Below the pieces are notes generated by a model. That model saw only the letters and a list, made by a program, of their open reading frames with translations. It was not told the DNA's origin and did not search any database. The position numbers and the translations under genes were made by a program. This document shows positions 8,690 to 15,291 of a stretch of 27,760 bases of DNA, one piece after another; position 1 is the stretch's first letter, and each line of letters begins with the position of its first letter. The stretch covers positions 1 to 27,760 of the forward strand of contig CAYQSU010000046.1 in assembly GCA_964420325.1 (NCBI GenBank), written 5' to 3'. The stretch is from CAYQSU01 sp964420325. Its GTDB lineage: Bacteria > Pseudomonadota > Alphaproteobacteria > Rhodospirillales > Defluviicoccaceae.

Positions 8690-9262
8690 CTAATTGGTGA
8701 CGATCATGTTGGCTTCGGCCGGATCGGTATCAAGCTTGCCGAAACAACGAACGCCGGCACCGCCGAGAAACACGGGCGGCGGCGGCAGCAGCGTCACCTC
8801 GACCTGCACGATCTCCGCGAGCTCGGCTCCGACCGTGCGCGATGGCGCCCGGTTGCCCGGACCCTGGTGCAGGAACAGGCTCTCCAGGTAGATCTGTGCC
8901 CGTCTCGACCCTTGCGGAACGTCGCGAGTCAGGCGGCGGGCGATGCGACCGAAGGCATCCCGGCAGGCCATCGCCGTCGGATCCCTGGTCCGCTCGCGGA
9001 GCGTCACGTAGGCGACGATCAACCCCTGCCGCCATTCGTAGTAGGCGCCCGACAGCGGCTCTTCGGCGGTATAGCCGCTGTCGACCAGCCAGCGGGACAC
9101 CTGTTCCAGGTCCTGGCGCAACTGAAGGATGCCGAGATCGAACAGGGTGACCGGCTCGTTCATCAACCAGTCCAGACCGCGCTCCTTGGCCATGCCGGCG
9201 GCCGGGCTGCCGGCGACGATCGCCGCGATCAGCGGAACGAACCGAAGACGCCGCCGCTCCAT
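8690..9262 (-). CDS. Secreted protein of unknown function in the glc operon
   Basis: I do not recognise this 190-residue protein. It begins with a basic stretch and a hydrophobic core, and a likely signal-peptidase site after AAGMA (residue 25), so a periplasmic location is inferred. The mature part is mostly helical in character (about 35-155), with a Trp/Tyr-rich stretch (SGAYYEWRQGLIVAYVTL, 71-88), and a Pro-rich segment LLPPPPVF near 158-165. It has just two cysteines, Cys100 and Cys173, which could form a disulfide. GGAAGGAAA precedes the ATG, a good ribosome-binding site. It lies 83 bases after glcF and 40 bases before the SDR gene, so it is probably co-transcribed. A link to hydroxyacid metabolism is only by position. 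Confidence 0.72.
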   Translation of the reverse strand: MERRRLRFVPLIAAIVAGSPAAGMAKERGLDWLMNEPVTLFDLGILQLRQDLEQVSRWLVDSGYTAEEPLSGAYYEWRQGLIVAYVTLRERTRDPTAMACRDAFGRIARRLTRDVPQGSRRAQIYLESLFLHQGPGNRAPSRTVGAELAEIVQVEVTLLPPPPVFLGGAGVRCFGKLDTDPAEANMIVTN

Positions 9263-9345
9263 CGTGTTTCCTTCCCTGCCGGACGCACAACGGAAACGAA
9301 TACTATAGCACAGGAGTAAGCGAAGCGTTGCCCTTCCGGCGCCGG

Positions 9346-10632
9346 TCAGGACAGCGTTCGCGGCCGCGGACCGCCGGTCGCCCAGTCGAGCAGCTCGACG
9401 GTGTGGATGACGGGCAGGGAGGTGCCGCCGGCGATGTGGGTGATGCAGCCGATGTTACCCGCGGCGACGATCTCCGGTTCGGTCGCTTCGAGGTTGGCGA
9501 TCTTGCGGTCGCGGAGCCGCATCGACAGATCCGGCTCAAGGATGCTGTAGGTGCCGGCCGAGCCGCAGCAGATGTGCGCTTCCGCCGGCTCTAGGACGCG
9601 GAAGCCGGCCTGCGACAGCAGCTCCTTGGCCTGGGTGCGGAGCCCGAGCCCGTGCTGCATCGAGCACGCGGTGTGGTAGACGACGGCCTGGCCGGTGTCG
9701 TTCACCGGCGGCCTGAGCCCCAACTCGAGGATCACCTCGGAGACGTCGCGGGTGATGCCGGCGACGCGCGCCGCGGCGTCTGCCCATTCGGGATCTCCCG
9801 CCAGGAGATGACCGTAGTCCTTGAGCGATACGCCGCAGCCCGACGCGTTGGAGACGATGGCATCGAGGCCGCCGTTGCGGAGCTCGCCGCTCCATGCGGC
9901 GACGTTCGCCCGCGCCGCCGCCCGTGACTCGTCCTCGCGGCCCATGTGGTGAACGATGGCGCCGCAGCAGCCGGCCCCCTTGGCCACCACGACCTCGCAG
10001 CCGTGCCGCCGGAGGAGGCGGACCGTCGCCTCGTTGATCTCCGGCCGCAGCACCTGCTGCGCGCAGCCGGTGTGCAGCGCAACGCGCTTGCGCCTCGGGC
10101 CTTCGGCGGCGAGCACCTGCGGCTTGTCGACCGCGGACGGACCGGCACCCGTCGGCGGCGCCATCGCCACCATGGCCTTGAGCCGCCCCGGCAACAGCCC
10201 GGCGAACGGCCGCCCCAGCCTACCGCCGGCCAGCGCCAGGCGGAACAGCCTCGGATTGGGAACGACGACGGCGAGAAGCCGGCGCAACAGGCGCTCGGGC
10301 CACGGCCGCCGATAGGTGTTCTCGATGTGGACCCGCGCCCGATCGACGAGGTGGGCGTAATGGACCCCCGAGGGGCAGGTCGTCATGCACGAGAGACAGG
10401 TGAGGCAGCGATCCAGGTGCTTGGTGACCCGTGCCGTCGCCGGCTTGTCGTTCTCTAGCATCTCCTTGGCGAGGTAGATCCGTCCCCGGGGGCTGTCGAG
10501 CTCGTCGCCGAGCAGGAGGTAGGTCGGGCAGGTGGCGAGGCAGAAGCCACAGTGAACGCACGTTCTCAAGATGTCGTTGGCTTCCCGGATGGCGGGATCG
10601 GCGAGGCGGGCGGGCGGGAAACGGGTCTGCAT
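9346..10632 (-). CDS. glcF: Glycolate oxidase iron-sulfur subunit GlcF
   Basis: The 428-residue product carries two CxxCxxCxxxCP clusters: Cys25, 28, 31, 35 and Cys76, 79, 82, 86, each expected to bind a 4Fe-4S centre. Two later cysteine-rich CCG-type domains contain GAGCCGAIVHH and HICCGSAGTYS. The start MQTRF...ILRTCVHCGFC follows the known GlcF pattern closely, with LGDELDSPRGRIYL between the clusters. GlcF passes electrons from the GlcD/GlcE flavoproteins of the membrane-associated glycolate oxidase to the quinone pool. The ATG is four bases after the glcE stop. A strong AAGGAG overlaps that stop codon and directly abuts the ATG, an unusually short spacing, so translation probably depends on coupling with glcE. 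Confidence 0.95.
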   Translation of the reverse strand: MQTRFPPARLADPAIREANDILRTCVHCGFCLATCPTYLLLGDELDSPRGRIYLAKEMLENDKPATARVTKHLDRCLTCLSCMTTCPSGVHYAHLVDRARVHIENTYRRPWPERLLRRLLAVVVPNPRLFRLALAGGRLGRPFAGLLPGRLKAMVAMAPPTGAGPSAVDKPQVLAAEGPRRKRVALHTGCAQQVLRPEINEATVRLLRRHGCEVVVAKGAGCCGAIVHHMGREDESRAAARANVAAWSGELRNGGLDAIVSNASGCGVSLKDYGHLLAGDPEWADAAARVAGITRDVSEVILELGLRPPVNDTGQAVVYHTACSMQHGLGLRTQAKELLSQAGFRVLEPAEAHICCGSAGTYSILEPDLSMRLRDRKIANLEATEPEIVAAGNIGCITHIAGGTSLPVIHTVELLDWATGGPRPRTLS

Positions 10633-10636
10633 CTCC

Positions 10637-11869
10637 TTAGACGCCTTCGTACATGCGCCCGCGGTTGAGCACCCGCTCAGGATCGAATCCGTTCTTGATC
10701 CGCCGCGAGAGTGCTGCCAGCGGCGCCGATTGCGGCTGAAAGACCGGCGTCGCGGCGCGGACGGCGAAATCGGCGCGGATCAGGGTGGCGTGGCCGCCGG
10801 TGCCCGCCACCGCCGCCCGTACGCGCTCGTGGTGGGCGTCGGGCGCGGGCGCCAGCGACAGCCAGATGAGACCACCGCCCCAGTCGAAGTAGGCATGGTG
10901 ATCGAGCTCGAACAGCTCGGCCACGACGGAGGCGCCGGCCGCGGGCGGCACCGACACGCGCCAGATCTGGCGCTCGCCTTCGAGAGCGTAATAGGAGACG
11001 TCGCGGATCTCCCGCCACAGGGTCGTGGACTCCTCCGGACCCAGCTCGCGGACAGGGCCGGAGGCGGCAAGGGCGTCCGTGAGCGCCCGCGCGCGATAGG
11101 CCACCGACGGCGCCGGCCCCTCGATGCGGATGGCCGTGGCCGAGCCGCAGCCCGCGGACACCGCCGCGACGGCCGAGCCCACCGCCACGTCGGCCGGAAG
11201 ATGCGCCGCCCCGGAGACCTCGTGCGGGCTTTGCAGGGCCCTCGTCATCACCTCGATCGCCGCTTCGTTGCTGGCGCCGCAGACGAGGATGGTGCGCACC
11301 TCCTCGGGGGCCGGCAGCGCCCGCACCGTCACCTCGGTCATTACCGCGAGCGTGCCGAAGGAGCCGGCGATCAGCTTGGACAGATCGAAGCCGGTGACGT
11401 TCTTGACCACCCGCCCGCCGGACTTGAACGCCTCGCCGCGGCCGCTGACGGCGCGAAAGCCGAGCAGATGATCGCGGGCGGCACCGTCCTTGACGCGCCG
11501 CGGCCCCGCGAGGTTGCAGGCGATGATGCCGCCGAGGGTGCCGGGGAGCGCAGCGCTACTGTTGACGGCGTCGAGCATCCCGCCGAGATCGGGCGGCTCG
11601 AAGACGAGGCGCTGGCTCTTGGCGGTCAGCGCCGCCTCGATCTCCGCCATCGACGTGCCGGCGCGCGCCGTCAGCACCAGCTCCTCGGGCTCGTACTGGA
11701 CGATCCCGGACAGGGCGCCGAGGTCGAGGCGAGCCGTGGCCTCCACGGGCCGGCCCAGGCGTCGCTTGCTGCCGGCGCCCTGGATCTCCACCGGCTGCTT
11801 CTCGGCCGATGCCCAACGCACCGCGTCGAGAAGATGGTCTGCGGTCTCGGGTCGCCAGGTTTCGGTCAT
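10637..11869 (-). CDS. glcE: Glycolate oxidase FAD-binding subunit GlcE
   Basis: The 410-residue product has one FAD-binding type 4 domain near the N-terminus (VEIQGAGSKRRLG, then LTARAGTSMAEIEAAL and LVFEPPDLGGML), followed by NVTGFDLSKLIAGSFGTLAV, which is the GlcE version of the flavin-contacting region. It is shorter than GlcD because the full FAD-oxidase C-terminal domain is reduced, as is normal for GlcE. It ends with RIKNGFDPERVLNRGRMY, also typical. It is the second gene of a glcDEF run, 27 bases after glcD, with a GGGGCGG stretch before its ATG. GlcE is needed with GlcD and GlcF for activity of glycolate dehydrogenase. Confidence 0.94.
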   Translation of the reverse strand: MTETWRPETADHLLDAVRWASAEKQPVEIQGAGSKRRLGRPVEATARLDLGALSGIVQYEPEELVLTARAGTSMAEIEAALTAKSQRLVFEPPDLGGMLDAVNSSAALPGTLGGIIACNLAGPRRVKDGAARDHLLGFRAVSGRGEAFKSGGRVVKNVTGFDLSKLIAGSFGTLAVMTEVTVRALPAPEEVRTILVCGASNEAAIEVMTRALQSPHEVSGAAHLPADVAVGSAVAAVSAGCGSATAIRIEGPAPSVAYRARALTDALAASGPVRELGPEESTTLWREIRDVSYYALEGERQIWRVSVPPAAGASVVAELFELDHHAYFDWGGGLIWLSLAPAPDAHHERVRAAVAGTGGHATLIRADFAVRAATPVFQPQSAPLAALSRRIKNGFDPERVLNRGRMYEGV

Positions 11870-11896
11870 CGCCGCCCCAGGGCCTCGTTCGTCCGC

Positions 11897-13384
11897 TCAG
11901 AACCGCGGGACGTCGGGGAACTTCAGCGCACCCTGGTGCACGTGCATGCGGCCCAGCTCGGCGCACCGATGGAGCGTCGGGTAGACCTTGCCGGGGTTGA
12001 GCAGGTGATCGGGATCGAACGCACACTTCAGCCGCTGCTGGTGCTTCATGTCGTCCTCGGAGAACATGCTGTCCATGAGATCGCGCTTCTCGACGCCGAC
12101 GCCGTGCTCGCCGGTCAGCACGCCGCCGACGTCGACGCAGAGCCGGAGGATGTCGGCGCCGAAGCGTTCGGCCTTCTCGAGCTCTCCGGGCGCGTTGGCG
12201 TCGTAGAGAATGAGCGGGTGCAGGTTGCCGTCGCCGGCGTGGAAGACATTGGCGCAGCGGAGCCCGTAGGTCTCGGACATCTCGGCGATGCGGGCCAGCA
12301 CGTGCGGCAGCTGGTGCCGGGGGATGGTGCCATCCATGCAGAGATAGTCCGGCGAGATTCGCCCCATGGCGCCGAAGGCGGCCTTGCGACCCGCCCAGAA
12401 GGCGAGCCGTTCCTGATCGCTGCGGCTGGCGCGGATGCTGGAGGCGCCGGTCGCGGCGGCGATCGTCTCGACCCGCATGATCAGGTGCTCGACCTCGGCT
12501 TCCGGCCCGTCGAGCTCGACGATCAAGAGGGCCTCGACGTCCAGCGGATAGCCGGCATGCACGAAGTCCTCGGTGGCGCGGATCGCCGGCCGGTCCATCA
12601 GCTCCATGCCGCCCGGGATGATGCCGGCCTCGATGACCGCGGCGACGCAGGCGCCCGCCGCCGGAATGGTGGGAAAGCCGATCAGGAGCGCACGCGCGGT
12701 CTCCGGCTTCTTCAGGATGCGGACGGTGACCTCGGTGATGACGCCGAGCAGGCCCTCCGAGCCGGTGACGACGCCCAGGAGATCGTATGCTTCCGCATCG
12801 AGATGCTTGCCGCCGAGGCGGACCACCTCGCCGTCCATCATGACGAGCTCGATGCCGAGGACGTTGTTTGTGGTGAGCCCGTACTTGAGGCAGTGCACGC
12901 CGCCCGAGTTCTCCGCCACGTTGCCGCCGATGGTGCAGACGAGCTGGCTCGACGGGTCGGGAGCGTAATAGAAGCCGCGATGCGCCACCGCCTCGGTGAT
13001 CGCCAAGTTGGTCACGCCCGGCTGGGCGACGACACAGCGGTTGGCGTAGTCGACCTCGAGGATCCGGTTGAACTTGCCGAGGCCGAGCGTAATGCCATCG
13101 GCGAGCGGCAATGCGCCGCCGGAGAGCCCGGTGCCGGCGCCGCGCGGCACGATCTTGATCCGGTTGTCGTGGCAGTAGCGGAGCACCCGCGATACCTGGT
13201 CGGTGGTTTCCGGCAGGACGACGACCAGCGGCAGCTGGCGGTAGGCGGTGAGGGCGTCGGCCTCGTAGACGCGGACCTCGTCCTCGTCGGCGATGACGCC
13301 CTCGCCCGGAACGATGGCCCCGAGGTCGGCGACGATGCGCTCGCGCCGCACGATGACGTGGGAGTCCGGCTCGGGCATCCGCAT
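11897..13384 (-). CDS. glcD: Glycolate oxidase catalytic flavoprotein subunit GlcD
   Basis: The product (495 residues from the ATG at 13384) has the FAD-binding type 4 domain with LPLVVVLPETTDQV, PRGAGTGLSGGALP and IGGNVAENSGGVHCLKYG, and the FAD-oxidase C-terminal domain with FHAGDGNLHPLI and GEHGVGVEKRDLM, all hallmarks of GlcD. It oxidises glycolate (and often D-lactate) to the 2-oxoacid using FAD. Three in-frame ATGs occur at 13393, 13384 and 13378. The GGGAGG motif abuts the first but is correctly spaced for the second, so I chose 13384; homologues could argue for 13393. The gene heads the minus-strand operon glcD-glcE-glcF-unknown-SDR-dehydrogenase. No glcC-type regulator is in the window. 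Confidence 0.95.
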   Translation of the reverse strand: MRMPEPDSHVIVRRERIVADLGAIVPGEGVIADEDEVRVYEADALTAYRQLPLVVVLPETTDQVSRVLRYCHDNRIKIVPRGAGTGLSGGALPLADGITLGLGKFNRILEVDYANRCVVAQPGVTNLAITEAVAHRGFYYAPDPSSQLVCTIGGNVAENSGGVHCLKYGLTTNNVLGIELVMMDGEVVRLGGKHLDAEAYDLLGVVTGSEGLLGVITEVTVRILKKPETARALLIGFPTIPAAGACVAAVIEAGIIPGGMELMDRPAIRATEDFVHAGYPLDVEALLIVELDGPEAEVEHLIMRVETIAAATGASSIRASRSDQERLAFWAGRKAAFGAMGRISPDYLCMDGTIPRHQLPHVLARIAEMSETYGLRCANVFHAGDGNLHPLILYDANAPGELEKAERFGADILRLCVDVGGVLTGEHGVGVEKRDLMDSMFSEDDMKHQQRLKCAFDPDHLLNPGKVYPTLHRCAELGRMHVHQGALKFPDVPRF

Positions 13385-13454
13385 CGGCGACATCCCTCCC
13401 GCGCCGACCTTAAGCGGTTTCCCGCGATCGCAGCGGCGCTCTTCCGGTAATCTA

Positions 13455-13488
13455 GGGACTTTCGGTCCCGACCTGAAGCGGAAGCTTC
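13455..13488 (-). terminator. Tandem hairpins between rpmJ and glcD (possible terminator)
   Basis: Two adjacent small hairpins follow the rpmJ stop on the minus strand. The arms GAAGC/GCTTC (13475-13479 with 13484-13488) enclose a four-base loop, and GGGAC/GTCCC (13455-13459 with 13465-13469) enclose five bases. There is no U-rich tail, so this is at best a weak or factor-dependent terminator and might instead be part of the glcD leader. Confidence 0.35.
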
Positions 13489-13519
13489 GGCGATGGGCGT
13501 TTCAGCGCCGCGACGGCGG

Positions 13520-13645
13520 TCAGCCCTGGCGGACCTTGTAGCGCGGGTGGAGCTTGTTGATGACGTAGAGTCGGCCCTTGCGCCGGACGACGCGGCAGTT
13601 GCGCTCGCGTCCCTTGGCCGATCTGATCGAGTTCTTGATCTTCAT
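13520..13645 (-). CDS. rpmJ: Ribosomal protein bL36 (zinc-independent form)
   Basis: This 41-residue reading frame encodes MKIKNSIRSAKGRERNCRVV and ends INKLHPRYKVRQG, the alphaproteobacterial form of large-subunit protein bL36. The zinc-binding ligands of the C+ form (three Cys and one His) are not conserved; only Cys17 remains. A frame of this length is easily missed because longer frames overlap it. The ATG is preceded by GGGAAAAAG, a modest ribosome-binding site, and about 28 bases further upstream lies a strong promoter match. The gene stands alone, as rpmJ commonly does in this class. Confidence 0.93.
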   Translation of the reverse strand: MKIKNSIRSAKGRERNCRVVRRKGRLYVINKLHPRYKVRQG

Positions 13646-13672
13646 GGTCTTTTTCCCGTCGCTGCGGGGCGG

Positions 13673-13701
13673 ACCATACGCATCGCATCCGTCGCTGTCA
13701 A
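13673..13701 (-). promoter_or_regulatory. Sigma70-type promoter for rpmJ
   Basis: On the minus strand the sequence reads TTGACA (13701-13696), a 17-base spacer, then TATGGT (13678-13673). The -35 is a perfect consensus and the -10 matches four of six bases. A start near 13666 would give a leader of about 20 bases before the rpmJ ATG. This is the best promoter match I found in the window. Confidence 0.7.
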
Positions 13702-14001
13702 CGCTGCCACACGGTTTGTCGCAGAAAGACGGTTGTCTTCGCACCTGCGAAAAGGTATCGTCCTCCAGTCGAATTTCTTTCGAAGCCAGGAAACCATCCG
13801 AACCTTCGACCGGACGTTGCACTTCGAGGGCGGCGGGATCGCCCTCCGCCTGCGCCGAAGGAGACCGTTCGCTTTCTCCGGGTCTGAATCGATGGCCGCG
13901 GTGCCGTTGGCGATCTTTGTAGGCGTACCGTCGAACAAGCGGCGTCGGCCGCAGCACCGTCCGACGGTTCCCTGAAATCCCACCAACCAAGGAGCCTCCC
14001 G
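13702..14001. other. Intergenic region between divergent rpmJ and the GT4 gene
   Basis: These 300 bases show open frames on both strands, but none with a recognisable protein or a good start. Locally lower GC near 13720-13800 fits a regulatory region. The plus-strand gene at 14002 has a clear AAGGAG site, but I could not pick a convincing promoter for it here. Confidence 0.5.
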
Positions 14002-15168
14002 ATGCGTATAGCCATGTTCTCTTCCGAATCGCTGCACTCCATCACCACCGGCGGTCTCGGCGTTCACGTCACGGAGCTTGCCGCCGGCCTGCAGCGGCGC
14101 GGCCATGATCTGCATGTCATCACGCGCCGCAGCGAAGGCCAGTCCTACTACGACTGCATGGACGGCGTGCACTACCACCGCATCGATCACGGCCTCAGCG
14201 AGAACTTCGTCGAGTGCATGGACTACATGTGCAAGGCGATGGCGCATCGCTTCCACGAGGTGACGTCGATGATCGGCAGGTTCGAGATCGTCCATGCCCA
14301 CGACTGGCTCAGCGCCAACGCCATGAAGTATGCGATGGACGGCTACGGGACGCCGGGCGTGTTGACCATGCACTCGACCGAATACGGCCGCGATGGCAAC
14401 GTATTCTTCGAGGGCTTCGCCCGCTGGATCCGCGACGCCGAGGCCGCCGGATGTCACAACGCCAGGGTGGTGATCGCGGTCAGCCATTTCCTCGCCGACG
14501 AACTCCGCCGCATCTATCAGACACCCGGCGAGAAGATCCACGTCGTGCCCAACGGCGTCAGCTACCACGCCTTCGACGGCATGATCGATCCGGCTGCGGT
14601 CAAGGGCCGCTTCGGCATCGCGCCGCTGGCGCCGACCGTCTTCGCACCGGGCCGGATGACCCTGCAGAAGGGCATGGAGATGCTGGTGGAGGCCGTGCCG
14701 ATGGTCCTCGCGTCCTATCCTGAGACCAAGTTCATCATCGCCGGCGAGGGCCCCGAGAAGGATGCGGTCGTCCACAAGGCCTGGGAGACCGGCGCCGCCG
14801 GCGCGATCGTGTTCCTCGGCGCCTTGCCCCGCTGGGAGTACATCGACGTCATGCGCGCCTGCGACATCGTCGCCGTGCCGAGCCGCAACGAGCCATTCGG
14901 CATCGTCGTGCTGGAGGCCTGGGCGGCCGGCAAGCCGGTGGTGGCGACGCTGGCGGGCGGGCCACGGGAGTTCATCTGGCACGACGTCAACGGCTTCCTC
15001 GTCAACACGGATCCGGGCGGGCTCGCCCACGGCATCGGCTCCCTGCTTGCCGATCACGAGCACTGTCGGGCGCTGGGGCGGAACGGCCGCCAGGCGGTCG
15101 AGGATCGCTTCAACTGGGACCGCATCGCCGCCGACACGGAGGGCGTCTATCACGTCGCCCTCCGGTAG
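14002..15168 (+). CDS. GT4-family glycosyltransferase (glycogen synthase-like)
   Basis: The 388-residue protein has the GT-B fold pattern. The N-terminal donor/acceptor loop TTGGLGVHVTELAAGL (15-30) resembles the KTGGL loop of glycogen synthases, HDW follows at 100-102, GRMTLQKG lies at 217-224 with the phosphate-binding Arg and Lys, and the EX7E motif spans Glu297-Glu305 (NEPFGIVVLEA). It probably transfers a glucosyl unit from a nucleotide sugar to an alpha-glucan; other hexosyl acceptors are possible. AAGGAG sits about 8 bases before the ATG. It is shorter than classical GlgA (about 480) and closer to actinobacterial/archaeal-type GT4 enzymes. The GH57 gene follows 123 bases downstream on the same strand, with a strong hairpin between, suggesting a shared glucan pathway. 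Confidence 0.87.
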   Translation: MRIAMFSSESLHSITTGGLGVHVTELAAGLQRRGHDLHVITRRSEGQSYYDCMDGVHYHRIDHGLSENFVECMDYMCKAMAHRFHEVTSMIGRFEIVHAHDWLSANAMKYAMDGYGTPGVLTMHSTEYGRDGNVFFEGFARWIRDAEAAGCHNARVVIAVSHFLADELRRIYQTPGEKIHVVPNGVSYHAFDGMIDPAAVKGRFGIAPLAPTVFAPGRMTLQKGMEMLVEAVPMVLASYPETKFIIAGEGPEKDAVVHKAWETGAAGAIVFLGALPRWEYIDVMRACDIVAVPSRNEPFGIVVLEAWAAGKPVVATLAGGPREFIWHDVNGFLVNTDPGGLAHGIGSLLADHEHCRALGRNGRQAVEDRFNWDRIAADTEGVYHVALR

Positions 15169-15173
15169 GCGAT

Positions 15174-15212
15174 CGCCCGGCCGACGTTTCCTCTTCAGGC
15201 CGAGGCCGGGCG
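15174..15212 (+). other. Strong intercistronic hairpin between GT4 and GH57 genes
   Basis: A perfect 9-bp inverted repeat (CGCCCGGCC at 15174-15182, GGCCGGGCG at 15204-15212) encloses a 21-base loop and begins six bases after the GT4 stop codon. No U-run follows, so full intrinsic termination is unlikely. It could protect the upstream transcript from 3' decay or reduce read-through into the GH57 gene. Confidence 0.55.
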
Positions 15213-15291
15213 CCGCTATCTTCCGCGTCCCGGACGAGGCGCGAGAACGCTTCCCGAGCCGCGACCTCGAAAACAAAGCAAGGACCTCGCG

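Noticed and set aside
10571..13450. Open frame of 959 codons on the plus strand opposite glcD and glcE
   Set aside because: It is the mirror of the glc genes; composition is arginine/glycine/aspartate-rich with no recognisable motif.
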